From contig JACAXG010000074.1 of NCBI GenBank assembly GCA_018881555.1, positions 3,045,081-3,109,080 on the forward strand: DNA of 64,000 nucleotides. Direction: 5' to 3'. A program made the translations under genes and the position numbers. This stretch comes from Amblyornis subalaris. Lineage: Eukaryota > Chordata > Aves > Passeriformes > Ptilonorhynchidae. The notes beneath the pieces are model-generated. The model was not told the DNA's origin. It worked only from the letters and a program-made list of their open reading frames with translations, and searched no databases. How positions within the stretch are numbered: the first letter of the stretch is position 1; each line of letters starts with the position of its first letter. This document shows, piece by piece, positions 1 to 13,700 of this stretch.

Positions 1-3000
1 TTCAAGGGAAAAACATCTTTTCTCTACCAGTTAATTTCCTTTGCATGTATGCTTTATTGGGAAGAAATAAGCAATCTGCTACCCTGTAATTAATTGGATT
101 ATAGAATAATTACAGCCTTGTTTGCTTTCTGCAGATTACATGGTAATTATATTTGGTATTACCATGAAAAACCAAGAATTTCTAACTATGTCATTACANG
201 GTTATTTCTACAATACAATACAACTGTTTAATTATACATGCGGTTTCTTTACTTCAACAGAAAAAATGATTAAAATAATGCCAATGCCTCAAAGTTTTGA
301 ACAAGTGCCAGCATATTATATAACATTTATAGTATTAGTAGGCACTTGTGTGTGTGTTTGCAAGTGTGTATTTACATATACAGGGTTCTTCATACTTCCA
401 GTCTTTCCTTTGTACCTGAGGTACACGGTTCAAATTTTGCAATAGACACTAATACTCCATTTGATACAGGGCATATTGGTCTTCAGTATGCCCAGAAAAA
501 CTTGGTCCAGAAGCCATGAGTCTCTTCCCTAGTTCTAAAGTCTATTTAGAAATAGCCATGACAAAGGTGAAAAAAAGGATGAGAGTAGATAGATGNTTCA
601 AGCCACACAAGCTTTTAGTTCTGACAAGGTTTCTTGCCAGATTATTTGTTGCTATNATATCCAGGTGCTGAAGGACTGAGCTCTTCCAAGCTTCTTCCGT
701 GAATTATCCTCTGCTGCTAAATAAGCTTCTTTAGTTGGGTCTTGCTAGAAAGAGTAAGAACATCAATGCCACATGTTCCCTNCAATGAGAGGGCAGAGAC
801 AACCAGATCCAAAAAAGTTCAATGTCTGTCTTTGGTAGCCATGCAGAAAAGCCTTGTATGGTAAAGTCTACTCTTTTAAAGTTTGAGTCTACCATTCAGA
901 GTCCTGATTTGTACCAGAAGCATGAGTGTCTGGCAGGTCTTTTCTCNTCACCATTTCACGCCTTGCTGATGTCTGATGAATGAGGTAAAACAAAACCACA
1001 AAAGAAGTAATATGAGAGACAGTAAGAGTAAATTTTATTTTTTTTCAATGTGGTAATCTCTATATTAAAGCAGAAGTAAGCACAAAATAGAAGTAGTTTG
1101 TACTGTCTCAATCATAGGTTCTTCTGAAGAAGCAAATTAATAACTAAATGAGTCACATGGGGAGCTGTGGGCCCATGTGAACCACTGGTCTTTAGAAGGG
1201 GAATTACTGATGAAAGGTCTTCCTCTGCAGGAAGAACAGAAAGCCAAACAGAGCAACAACAAAAAAAGTCCAAAACTTTTGTACTTGTTCCAAGTCTGGC
1301 ACCTCCTGGCATACATTTTTTTCCCCTATATTGCCCCAGGCATGAGAAAAGCACCTTCNCTCAGCAAAGCCGTACATCCACCAGCATAATAATATATTCA
1401 TAATGCATCCAGTTAACAGAACTGTATGGAATAACAAAGAATTTAGGCATCTCAGAAAGACTACCAACATAGTCATCATCTAGGTGATGATGAAGTGCCA
1501 CATGCTGTTTTTGTGTAAAGCTGCAGGGTTTTTCTTAATGTCTGTTATCANGGAATTAAATAAAAAGGAAAATATTACAGCATTCATATAAAGTCAGTGT
1601 TAAATCTCACAAGAAAATCAGTTAGGGTAGGACTAAGTCAGATCTAATACTGTTTTTGTTTCCCAGATAGACAAAACTTTGATTTGAGAAGAAGAATAAT
1701 ACTTTTCTTTAGGTTTATCTCTTGTATATTGCTCACTTTAATTGGCCACAGAGTACTGCTTGCAGACTATTATTATGTTGGGGAATGTCCATAGAGAAAA
1801 AGGGAACTAAGAGATACTTCTGATCACTTTGTGTGACAACGAGATATTGGAGGAATACAGACATCTGGAAGAGACAGAAGTTGACATTTAGGCTGTGACT
1901 TGGAATCAGTAGGTAAAATACGATAAGCTGGGAAGATCCTTGAAAGTAAATACTTCTGTTAGATACAGCTGTGACAGATGAATCAAAGGATGGCTTGTAC
2001 AGTGTGGGTCAGAGAGGCTTTTAGGATGATATCAGAATCACTGCTGTTCTCCATCTTTATCCATTCTGGATCTGGTCATGCGAATCATTTGTGCCTTTTA
2101 AGTCAAGGGAAATCAATGGGAGTTCAGTCTCTGGGGGTCTTGCAAGACTGTGCCCTGAGGAGAGGTATATTTTATACTCCATCCAAATTAGTTTGAATTT
2201 GTTCTGTCTGGCGGTGGATAGCAATAGCTGCCAATGCAATCAGTGTCACTTGCTGCTGAAGATATAGCATGAAAACTCTGTCATTGGACAAGACATTTTG
2301 CATNTTGTTCCTGTTGCAAAAAGCTGATTTCTACACTGGAAAATTCAGCAAAGCCATTTCCCAAGGTTTAATTGCAAGGACTCTCAGTGCGAGNACAGAG
2401 CAAGAGAGGTTGATAACCTTATTCCCAACCTTGAAACCCAAAGGGATTGTTCAGTGCTGCCAAGGGGTACTCGGATCCTGTGGCCGTATATTAAAGGACT
2501 GACATTAAAATGCAGTTCTACCATCATGTTTCTCTGGATGGTTGTTCTGGGATTCATACAGGGATAGTAAAACTCATAAAAGAAAGAAGCACATCACAAA
2601 TGAAGGTTGCTTATTAGTCATCATCCNGGGAAGATGAAGGGAATGATTAAATTTTGCTGCATCACATTTCTTTTCTGAGTTGCTGTCGCAGAGGATTCAG
2701 CACAGTGAGAGCTGCAAAAGGCTCCATGTTCAGTTCAAATGCTGTTTTGTGTTAGCATCATTATATGCTGTACATAAGCATTTTATTAACTTCAATATTG
2801 ACAGACAAAACATTTTCAGGTAAGTAGAGCTGGTAAATACAGCACAGCTTTAAGACTGTGGGAAAATACAGTCATTAAGCTATNTTAATAGGGGGAAAAG
2901 AGAGCCATTATTTGCTGTCATTATGCACTGTTTGCTAATTATTCTCATCAGGTGATAAAAATGAATAAGTTAATTTAGTTTTTTATTGTTCTGCCTGAAA

Positions 3001-3139
3001 TCCTCAGAGATTCTTAGGGAAGTAATTCTTCTCCCTATTGTTCCTCCCCTCTCTCTACCTACAGTCTTGTACATTTAGGACCAAAATATGAAGCAGATAG
3101 CAAATGCTAGCTGGTTTTAATGGAAAGTGTGGATTTCTG
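1..3139. other. AT-rich non-coding DNA, no gene seen
   Basis: No open frame longer than 107 codons occurs here and none shows a recognisable domain, so I see no gene. Small landmarks are a short TG-rich run near 346-372 and an 8-bp inverted repeat TCATCATC/GATGATGA with a 5-nt loop at about 1,472-1,492. At about 2,098-2,140 there is a stretch ('aaatcaatgggagttcag') that vaguely resembles the amniote repeat seen at 60.45 kb. Seven single N bases fall in the first 1.6 kb. Confidence 0.6.
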
Positions 3140-3238
3140 TCCACAGTGGTGGTCTTGTCAGTGCTGGGTTAATGGTTGGACTCAATGATNTTAAAGGTCT
3201 TTTCCAACCTAAATGATTCTTTNATTCTATTCTGTGGT
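3140..3238 (+). mobile_element. CR1 LINE 3' end (5'-truncated), avian type
   Basis: The sequence shows, in order, 'gtggtggtcttgtcagtgc', 'ggttaatggttggactc', 'aaaggtcttttccaacct' and 'aaatgattctttnattct', which is the near-consensus 3' untranslated end of a bird CR1 retrotransposon. The 3' tail of short ATTCT-type units ends at about 3,238 and fixes the plus orientation. Only about 100 bp is present, so this is the usual severely 5'-truncated, dead copy with no reverse transcriptase. The 5' limit is uncertain by some tens of bases. It is the best taxonomic marker in the window and points to a bird. Two N bases fall inside it. Confidence 0.93.
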
Positions 3239-6200
3239 TCTAAATCTGCAAGCAATGAATCCGTAGGTATTCCTGGGAATCAGGATGGTCATTGTGGAGC
3301 TGAGCTCTCGCTACCCACTCTACAAAGCTTCACGTACAACCCATCTTTATTCAGGAAACATTTAGTGCTGCTGTTGCAGTATATTCATCAGTTTTCTCAG
3401 TGAGAAAACATCTGGGGACCAGGCCACTGGCTCCCCATTGTTACTTTGTGAAGGTAGGGGCAAAGGTTTTGGACACTGGATATTTTGTTTGTTGCCGGCT
3501 CAGTGAATGGATGACATTTCAGTCTCCCTCTCCTACCAGTTTTTCTGTTTCTTTGTCCATAAAGTACATTTCCAGCTCCAGGTGGAACGCTGCATATAAC
3601 GGCAGCAGCCATTACGCATATATGAAGATATTGTTATTAAAGGCAGGCCACTATCACCTATATGCTCTTGGTTTGATTCACAGATATGGCACCTCTGCAT
3701 TAACTAATTAATTAACTTCTTGAATTTCCCTGTGAATGAAATAAGGACGGAANTTGCACATTTGACTCCTGCAAGGGGAGACTCAAAGTTCCTTACAGTG
3801 TTGGTGTTGCTTTGCGAGCCCCTAAGGAGGGAAGAAGTTCAAGCCCAGACTGTCATGAAATCCAAAGGCAGAAGGCCATCTCCTCAGATGGTTTAAATCA
3901 TTGTGCACCATAGCTGTATCAGAAGCTTGCTGGCATGTTCTACTCCCTTTTTAGAGAAATGTGTTTTAAATACTCTACTATTACTGTGGTTTGATTAATG
4001 AAATTCCAATTGAAAATGAAACACACATTTATTTACAGAATGTGGCCCGTGCACTACCAGGGAACACATTACNGTAGTAAGAGAACTTAAAGAAAGCTAC
4101 AAAAGTGTTTTCAGATCTTCTCATGTTTTGATTCAATCAACTGTAGAAGTACAGAAGGTGTTTATATATGTGTAATAGAAAAACCTGTATACACTTGGAT
4201 GAGTAGTAAATTCTGACGAGCTTTCTTTTGTTCTATTATTTAAAGTATTTATAGAACCCATTTGCATTTAGCTGGATGATTCTGGGAATTTTGTTTGTGT
4301 ACTGAAATGCCAATTCTAAATCACAAGTAAATATTGGAGTAATAATATACAGTGCTTTTTTCTTAATGATTTTTCATTTTGTGGTTGAGCCAAGTATCTA
4401 TATGGGTTAAAATCGATAATTCCCAGAACTGATAGACAATTCAAAAGGCTTAACAGACTTCATGCATCGCTTGCTATTGAAACTGTATATCTAGAGCAAA
4501 ACTAATATATTGACCCTAGAAGGCCATTTACTGTTATATGAAATAAACCTATTGCTTATAAGTCTATGGAGTGTTGATTTTGGTGGTTAAAAGGGAAACA
4601 TGAATACTGGGAGCATTTGGGCTTTTTGGGAAGCCCATTTTCAGATCCCAGAATAGCCTCTGTGTTTGATCTAGAGCTAAGTATTAGTTCCAATGGGAGC
4701 TCTGAAAAAATACCTATTGTTCCTGTGGTTATATTTATGCCCTGTAGGATGCCACTACCTAACCATTACAGAGGTTTTCCTTTATTTTGATCTCGNTGTG
4801 TAACAACTTTTGAAGGGAACAACAGAAGTTCTTCCTGTTTCCCACAGATATAAACAATTATTTATTCAGGACTGAATTTTAAATGCACTTAAGTCTTTTA
4901 ACAGTCATAATTCNATTCATCTAAAGTGACTGGACACTTCATAGGGCACCTAGGGGCAAAGAGTAGGAGGGCAGTGATACATTTTTATAGCTCTAAGATC
5001 CTTTTCTAGTGTATAAAAGAATTCACTTGGTGGTGAGATATTTAAACTCCACGTAACAGNTGCACATCACAAGGAGATTTTTAAAAGCATTGAGAGCTTC
5101 AACAGCTACAATAAATGTTAAAGTACCAAACATAATCTTAGACTTGGGAATCTTAAAGGTGTTATGACTATTTGATCAAACCTTATTGGATTAGCTTTAA
5201 CCATCAAAATAAATTAGTAGTTGGTGATCCTTGCTACAACATAACTAGAGATAATAGAATAAAAATAGGCACGTGCAAATGCTGGAAAATGCTTTCTAAG
5301 NGTGAGAATTCATAAATAAAGAAATAGCATCCCTATGGGAATATCAGAAGATTTCTTCTTTGATACTGTAAAGTGCAATCGACAACACATTAATAAATTT
5401 CACATCTTGCAGAAGACACAAATGCCCTTTCTTTCCTGGATTTTGAAAGAATAAAGATAATTAGAAGAATATTTAAGATGCTAAGATACAGATATAGCTT
5501 GTGTTCAAAGAACTGCACTTAAAATCACTCTTCAATGGCAAACAAAAATAACAGGTAGCAGACAGAAGAGAAAGAAACCTCATTTCCCCAGCTCTGTGTG
5601 TGANGACCTACAGAAGAGATGCCCAGTACTGCCTTGGGACAGCTCTGTGTAGGGAAGAGAGATTTCTTAAGGTCATGCCTATTCTCCAAGAACCAGCTCT
5701 AAAAATGTGGCTCAAAAGCATCCTTGCTATCAGTATCAAAATCCAAGGTTGATGCTCCGACTGAAAGAATTAAGTAACCTCACAATAATAGGATTAGATG
5801 AATTTCCATGGATCTTCTGGCTGATGGTGAGCCTGAAATGAGAGAATCTGCAGGGCCTAGAAGGCACCAGCATTACTCTGTTGTGACCTTCACAGCTCTG
5901 ACAGNGAATGAGAGATAGAACCATTAGTAAGATGTCCAAGGACAAGAGAATTTCTAGTGACTGGTTACTTGACAGAAGCTGGTGTTCTCCTGCAGTGAAG
6001 TGCATGTAATACCAGATGNTGGTCAATTTTTTGATGCCAGGTATCAGAGAAGCATTTAAACACATACTCACACTGATGTGGTGGCCTGAAAGAGACATTT
6101 TTACAACTGAAAAACCCCTTACCTGATGTCTGAGGCAGAAAGCATCAGAACACACCACCTGGTTCATTTACAGACATGATGGGAAACACTGACTCATAGG

Positions 6201-7389
6201 GGACACTTGAGGTCACCTATATTCTGTCATAGACAGTAGATAGGTCCTATTAATTCTTCTTCAGTAATTCTCATCATAAAATGTCAGTTTGCCTCAGTTC
6301 ACTGGCACAGTGAGTAGCTTTCTTTGCCACCATCCACAGGAAATTTTCATTAATTTATGTACACTGATTTCCCACTGAAGTGTAACTTAATCTTATTAAT
6401 TCCTGAAGGGGGTTATGTTTAGTTTCCATACNGACAATACAGCATATGCATCCCATTTTTCTGTTCAGAAAAATCTTTTAAAGGGGGAGGAAAGAGAGAA
6501 GAACGTTTTTAAGGGAAATGTTAAAAAAAAGGTGACGTTTGTGTGTTTAGGCTTTTTTTCCTTCTAATTNGATATATTTTTACATGTGACAGCTTTTATT
6601 TCTGTTGATATTTTCAATTATCCTCTTGGTGGACAAGGAAAACTTTCAAGACTTAAAAACTCTGATGCTCTCTGAGGGAACCTCCTCTACTGCATTAATA
6701 AGACTTAGGTGACGGAAGGCAGCTATTGGAAGAGTAAACACACATCCTAAAATATTGCTCCCTATTTATCTTTCTAATATCCATGGTTCAATCACACAGG
6801 AAGGAAAACCTGCTCTAGGACATCTCAATGGAGAGAATGAACAATACATGCAGACATAAAAGCAGAATATGCCTGTCTTGGAATCAGAGGATTAGTCAGT
6901 GGTGGTCTGGAGAGAAGCCTCCCCATACTCCTTTCCAAGCCTAGTTTGTCCATGTAAGATGTTCACATGGACCAGTTATGGTGGGTGAAACCTCACTCAG
7001 AGTGCTCTGGCTTTTCATCTGGAGAATACAGAGGGATAATTTGGAAGATCGCATTTGGCAGTGAGCCATGGTAAATGCAACTGATGAGGATGTGATTGTT
7101 TTGCCCTACTTTAGCAATCTAAAGAATTGTGCTTTTGAGAAAGTGTGGCCTGTGTGTATTCGATTAGAGGAGTTATTATGATGGCAAATAACAGCATAAG
7201 CTCATTTTTCACATTACTTGTTTTGTGAGACTTCTGGCTATTTAGTATAAGCAGCAAAAACCTATTTCCTGGAGTCCTTTAGAGAGCTGAATATGTATGA
7301 TCCTAAATCTCAATTGCCTTGCAATGTGCACATTTTTNAAAAAACACACAAAATGGGAACTGCAAAACCCAGAATGTCTCGGTGTTTGA
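3239..7389. other. Non-coding DNA, no gene seen
   Basis: This is AT-rich single-copy sequence. The longest open frame, 143 codons on the minus strand at 5,736-6,167, contains two ambiguous codons and no recognisable motif or residue pattern, so I treat it as chance. Homopolymer runs (for example A8 near 6,523) are short. No repeat of a family I recognise is visible. Confidence 0.55.
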
Positions 7390-7760
7390 TGTGAGGTGTC
7401 AGGAGGTATAAACCCCTCTCGGATTGACACATCAGCCGTGTACGATGCTGGTGGGCCAGGGAGGTCAGCTGTACATAGCAGTGCTGCAACATTTTTGAAA
7501 ATTACTTTTGACAGAGCTCATGTAAATGTACACGCTGCTTGGCCATTTGTTGGTTGCAAATCGCTTGTAAATGTAANTCTATTTCTGTGTTTGGGAACGA
7601 TCTGCAAGCAGTCTCTGAATTTTATGTTTCCTCATTCATCAGCACTCGGATGCGATCTCCTTTCACCAGCCCATTCCAGAAACTGTCCTTGCATATGCAG
7701 AGTTCATTAACTGTTAATTCTCAGTATCAGTCAGCCATGGAAGCCACGTGATGGTGCAGA
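7390..7760. promoter_or_regulatory. Candidate distal regulatory element (inferred)
   Basis: This block differs from its AT-rich surroundings by balanced composition and dense motif-like words. The decamer TGTAAATGTA occurs twice, at 7,521-7,530 and 7,566-7,575, each overlapping a POU-like TGTAAAT core, with TTGCAAAT between them. TATGCAGA and CACGTG occur downstream (7,693 and 7,746). There is no long open frame and no known repeat. The texture is like that of vertebrate conserved non-coding elements, but this is inference from composition only. Confidence 0.25.
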
Positions 7761-10700
7761 TAATGTTTATCCTCCCTTATTGGAGCACTGAGGTTTTGCC
7801 AAGCTGAACTGGAGACACTGAAAGATATTCCAAGAAGACAGATAGTGAAATATTAACCCTCAGCCTTTTGGAAAAATATCCAATAACACTTTCAGGTAGT
7901 GGTGGGCAGATACAGCTTGTACGAATGCAATTTTGAGAAAACTAAAAGGAATAACCTTAAAAAGCATAGCCAAAACAAGTTCAGAGTTTTCATTCTTTTC
8001 ACCATGAATAGACCGAGGTATATTTTTCTGCCCTGTTGCATCAGTTTTATCCTTTTTATTCTACAGAAGATGTACAGAGTTCTAACAAATTTGTGTGAAC
8101 TTAAGTTNAAGTAACTTCATGTGTTTCTTCTCCAGAAGAATGAAAAAAATGTAAGATACAGATTTTTAAAAAATTTTTTATTCATTTTGACAAAAATATT
8201 TATAAAATGGAAGGAGTTACAAGCCTTAAAATTACTGTAAACATGTACTTAAACTGCTGAATGAATATATACAATTGGTCCAGGGTCTTTCTCCTTTTCC
8301 NATCTGTAAAGTTTTTTTCAATGGGTAATGTATAAAAAAACCCCAACATTATTAGGGAGGTCAGAGCTGTGGTGGGTGTAAGAAGGTGGGTGATAAGGGT
8401 GAAATCCCGGACCCTTAGGATTTATAAGTGCACCCCCATTTGCTTATAGGATCAGGTTTCATTTGAGACTTGTTTTATCAGCATTGATAGAATTACCCAT
8501 TTCATGCAATAATAAATNTGCTCCTATAGGACTGGAACCTAAACTAATGAATTAAATTTAAGATCAAATTACAAGAATGTCGGCAGATTTTTAAACTGCT
8601 GTATAACATAGCAAACTTCAGTGAGCTAGGGCTGAATTCTGACTTGCATTTAAATAGGCAACCAAAGTTTAGTGTTTCATTATCAAACAAAAATATCTAT
8701 TTGTGATTTAGCCATAATTTCTTTCTAAAGCCAATTTCTTTTTCAAGAATCACAGCAGTGAAGATGCCTTAATAGGGTGCAACTATTAGATTTTCTAAAA
8801 TAAGAAACTTGTTTTGATTTGGTAGGAGTGCAAGCCTGTCTCAAGCTACTAACTTTTAATTTACTGGTGTTCTTAGCAGTCGAAAATGATTGAAGAAGGT
8901 TTGGTTAGAGAAAAATGAAAAAATAATTTGTTTTATCCTAAAATATATTTAAGACTATTTATCTTTCCATAGAGAAAACACACAATCTTAAAAGAGAAGG
9001 ATTTGTCATTGAAAAAATGAATTATACATTTTGTGATATCATTTGCAATTCAGCAGTTGTATTTAGCCTATGGAATTACAAAAGCCTGAAGAACTCAGTG
9101 AGGGCAAGACAGAGCACGTGTTTGTGTGTGTGTGCATGTGCAAGGGAGAAGAAGAGGGAGATGGAGCCCAAGCAGAGAAGTAGAAAACATTCTGATGGAT
9201 CTAATTTAATTTTATGTTGTGTTTTTCTACTGAAGTTCATTTACAAGTGCTGACACTTTGCTGTGAAATGCCATGAATGTGGGATCTGCCACAAATGAGA
9301 AGAATATTTTTTGACTAACTTTAACTGTGAATGATAATTTGTTAAAACAAACAATAGCTTCCTGCATTACTGTTGAACGCAAAGATATTACTGTACTCAG
9401 CTAAAATCAAATAATCTTTTAGTTTCTATTCTCTCCAAACTAAGCTAAACAGTGGTGTCATAAAATGACAAATTACAGGATGAACATAAAAGCAGTGCCT
9501 TCAAAAATACAATAGTTATACAAGCCATCTATTGTTAATGAAGAATATAATGCAATTTGTCTGTCTGTAATACAATTATGCAAATCAAAGATGGAACTAT
9601 CCTGAAATCTCTCTACATTCCAAGTCATTAAAATGAGATAATTTATCAAAAAGAATATTACTGATCATGTTTATGTGTTGCACATTAATCCTATTACAAT
9701 AATGTATCTTTCTACTAATGTAATGGATTTGTGCAATCTAACAGAAAATGACTTTTATACTACCCACAATTACAAAAATATTTAAAGCATATCCATCCCT
9801 GCATAATAACATATGCCTAAAACTGTACAATAAACTTATTAAAACAAACAAAGCTTATGAATGTAACCTTCAAACCAATAAAGACAATGCTAAATTCAAT
9901 TTTATTGCCCTCATTATTTCAACAACTTCATATATAATAAACATGGTGAGTAAAGTATCTTAACCTTCTTTATGAAAAAAGAAAATCTTATAAAAAAGTG
10001 TGATACAGAATTTGAGAATTGGTTAAATTGATACCAGGCATGTAGAACACGATGAAATCTTCTAAACCAGCACATAAGTGGCAGTCTATGTACTTGCAGT
10101 CCAAAGTCTCTCTAAATCTCAGCCCTCTGACAGATATAATTTTAACAGGTGACAAGTCAATCCTTAAAGTAACAGCATCTTCTGAAATAGTTTCTTTTAT
10201 CTGCAGTGAAGCATGTGAAAGTGTTGTGAGGTACATAAGGGCATTCTTCCATTCCCACGGAAAGATAATATTAGGCTTAAGAATTTCCCCCACGCAGGTA
10301 CATTCAGAAAAGTCGTGGTTCTACCTTCAAAAACTAAAAGATGCAAAGGAAAAGGCAGAATATTCAACTGTAAAACTAACATTGTACATGTGTATTATAG
10401 TANAGTCACTATGTAAATGGTCACATGCTCGAGAAACATCATAATATTACTTATTTTCTGAACCCAAATCTGCACAAATGGACTATTGTATAATATTTAG
10501 TCCTATTACTGTATATTTGCACTAATTTCCCTTCTGGAGTTCAGCCCATCTTTATCGAGCTGGGCTTGCTGCACTCTTTTTTCATCCGTAAAATATTCCA
10601 TTAGTTTCCTCAGTAAGCAGCTGGAATGTACTGAACTGTTTTTCTTCTAGCAAGTAGGTTTTTCCTAGCTGCAAGTTAGGGATTGAGTTAGTTGGCTGCA

Positions 10701-13700
10701 GGATTAATGTAGCTGCATACACACCTCCTCCTAACCTTATTACTGACCCTCACTGACAGGAAAATCACACTTGCTTACCCAGTTCACACCCATTTATTCC
10801 TCTTTTTTTGGAAAAATTCTTCTCATTCCTCCTCTTAAGGCACTACATGCTGCATATTGAAATGAGAATATATGNTAAAAGAGATAGAAGAAGAGGAAAA
10901 AGAGATGATGCTCATGTGCATCATGTATTTAGTGGTCTTAGCCCACTGTAGACTCAAATGTTGCTGCCAGCACCTCACANGTATGCAGTGCTTAGAAGAT
11001 CATGGGGTAGTTGGCTGCAGTTGCTTAAAACTCATTTTCACCCTCCCTAACCCTTGCACTGCTTTCCAAAGGCTGGTCCTTCAGAGTTGTTCAGCAGCTT
11101 CCTGAACTGACCCCAACCTGGAAGNTCAGCACAGCCCAGCCGGGCTTATGTTCTTACCCAGCCTGTGATTATTCTCCTTTCTGCCATACCTGCTTTCCTT
11201 CAGTCTTGGAGGTTTGCAATCTGGGAGCACCTGACTTTAACCCAACCGTTGTCAGGAGCTGCTGAGTTGGGGACAAAGGATCTTCACTGCCATGGCTAAA
11301 ATGGATTTTATGCTGCATTTTAATAACTGCCTGATAAAACCAGACTGTTCTATTCTGGGCTTCTTGTTGTATACAAGACATAACACTTTGGCAAATGCAA
11401 AAGTGTATTAAACACTCTACAAATCTATAAATCAGCCCCTGCTGTTGCAGCTACAGTATCATGTTCAAAAGGATTTGAATTCCCAAACTTTCGCTCTGTT
11501 CTGTACTGTGGATGGGATAACCTGATCTCATGGTCAGAAATTCTCCTTTTGAGACTGCCTGGCATAGATCTCTGCTTTAAGCTCCTGAGAAGGTTGGTTT
11601 TGTTTGGCATCTGTAACATACATGTTTCTTCATCAAGTGTCTAAGAGGTTTAAAATAGTTTTGAACTGTTTGTCAAAGCTGTCTAATACAAGCTTAGTAA
11701 ACTTCCTGTGCTTGGCAGAACTGAAACAGTAAGAAGAGGGCTGGTTTATTTGAAGCTTGGCAGAGGCAGAACCTTCCCTGTCACACCATTTAATATTTGC
11801 CCACACAGAGTTATCTGAAGGCAAGTTGAGATCCTGTGCAGCTCTTTTGTATTGATCTCTGTCTTTGCTTCTGTGTCTCTTTAAAACACACATACTCTAA
11901 GGCAACTAATGGATGACAAATATACAGACTTCTGCTTCTGATACCATAAGAACAAAGCTGTCCTTTATCAGATAAGAACCGATTCAGATACAGCCATATT
12001 TGGAACTTAGAGGACTTAATATTTCTATGTGTTCTGAAGAAGTATTAATTCAACCAGCCCTGTATGACATGTGCAGACATAAATTTCAAGTTCCTCAAGC
12101 CCAAAGCAAACTCATCAGCTTCAGAGACTTTATGTCACCATAAAACCTGCATAAGGTGGGGTGACAGCTGGCCCTAAGGATCCCACATGCACTGGAACAA
12201 GCCCTTCGACTTTGTCCCGCAGTGATCATCACAATGCCAGTCCATTTGGATTCCTGTATGGCAAAGGCTTTCCACACATTTCTCCTTTCTTTTCAAACAA
12301 ATGGAAGCTTGCCAAGGTTTTGGACTGAGTTGCTCATCAAAGAGAATATTGAATGGATTTGAGCCTTGCTGGTCTCTGTAGAAATGCCTCTTTCCCCACT
12401 GAGCCAGTCACTGAGCTTCTGCTCAGCCCTACCAACCGTAACATCATATAGTGGCTGAGGGGCTTCTCTGGGCATAAGGGCTACTGCTTGCTACTATCAC
12501 TTAAAAACTGATTGAAAAATATTTAAAGAGCAAAAGATATAAAGCAGGTGTCCCCTGGGAGATTTACATNCCAGTCTAATAAGGTCATTTGAGTCCTGAG
12601 AAGAGTAAAGGGGAAAAGTCAGGAAAGAAGGCTTATAAACTTGTAGCTGCTACTTAATTCGCTGCATTTTTTAACATCTGGACTACCTTTAAATCTGCCC
12701 TTATGTCTTTCCGTGATGCTTCCTAGGCAATGAAGGTTAATACTGCCTTATTCCACACATTTGTTGTAACGCTAAGCACCATGAGACGCTCAGGTAGCAC
12801 AACAGAGGAAGACATCGAGGTACCTAATTTAGCCATGCTGTCTAATTTCCCTGAAATAGCTTAGCTACCCTAGTAACTGGGGCAATAGCCCTGCTGGTTG
12901 TGGCAAACCCACTGAGCTATTGTGCTTTTCGTTTACTGCACCCTTAACTGCCCGTGTGCTCTGCTTGTGTGTGAACAGGCATTCTGGAGAAAAACAGCAC
13001 CAATTTTCCATACCATCTAAGGAACTCAATTGGCAGAACTGTGTGACAAATCAGGGCAGATTAAAGTCAAGCTGGTCAAATTCTGCCATATTGACATCTG
13101 CACAAAAAAACCCCGTGGCATCACTGCCTCCAAAAAAAGGCATAATTTGGATCACAGTCACAACACTCAGATGCAAGAAGGAAGAAATCCCCAGTGTTAA
13201 AGACAAGGGAAGACTCATTTTTGAGCAGAATGAGGTTGGGGCTTTTCTGCTCTGTTGACGTTGCAATTACAGCCTCCCAAAACTTGCGTGACATTGCTAA
13301 TTTGAGAGAAAATGGGACACTGATATCGGTAAGAACACTCAGGGTTGGGATTTTGATTATAAACTCCATACGTATCAGCAAATCAGTCCTGTGAATATTA
13401 AAGTCATTTCATATCTCTATATAAGTAATTACAGAAACTGTTCAACAACAAAAAATTGGAAGGTGTAAATGTCACCTATTAAGAAAAATTTGAAGAGGTT
13501 AGTCAGATTTTAAGATACCTGAAAGTCAGACTGACCATCAAAATATGGCTTGAAATTATGGACTTGTTTAACAGTTTTCAAAGAACAGCTTTCTTTGTTA
13601 AATATTTCCTACCTACAGAGGAACCATTGTTAGATGGTGCCCTCCACTTAAGATAGAGATCTTGTCATTTAATACATCCTATTTTATTTCATATATCTTT

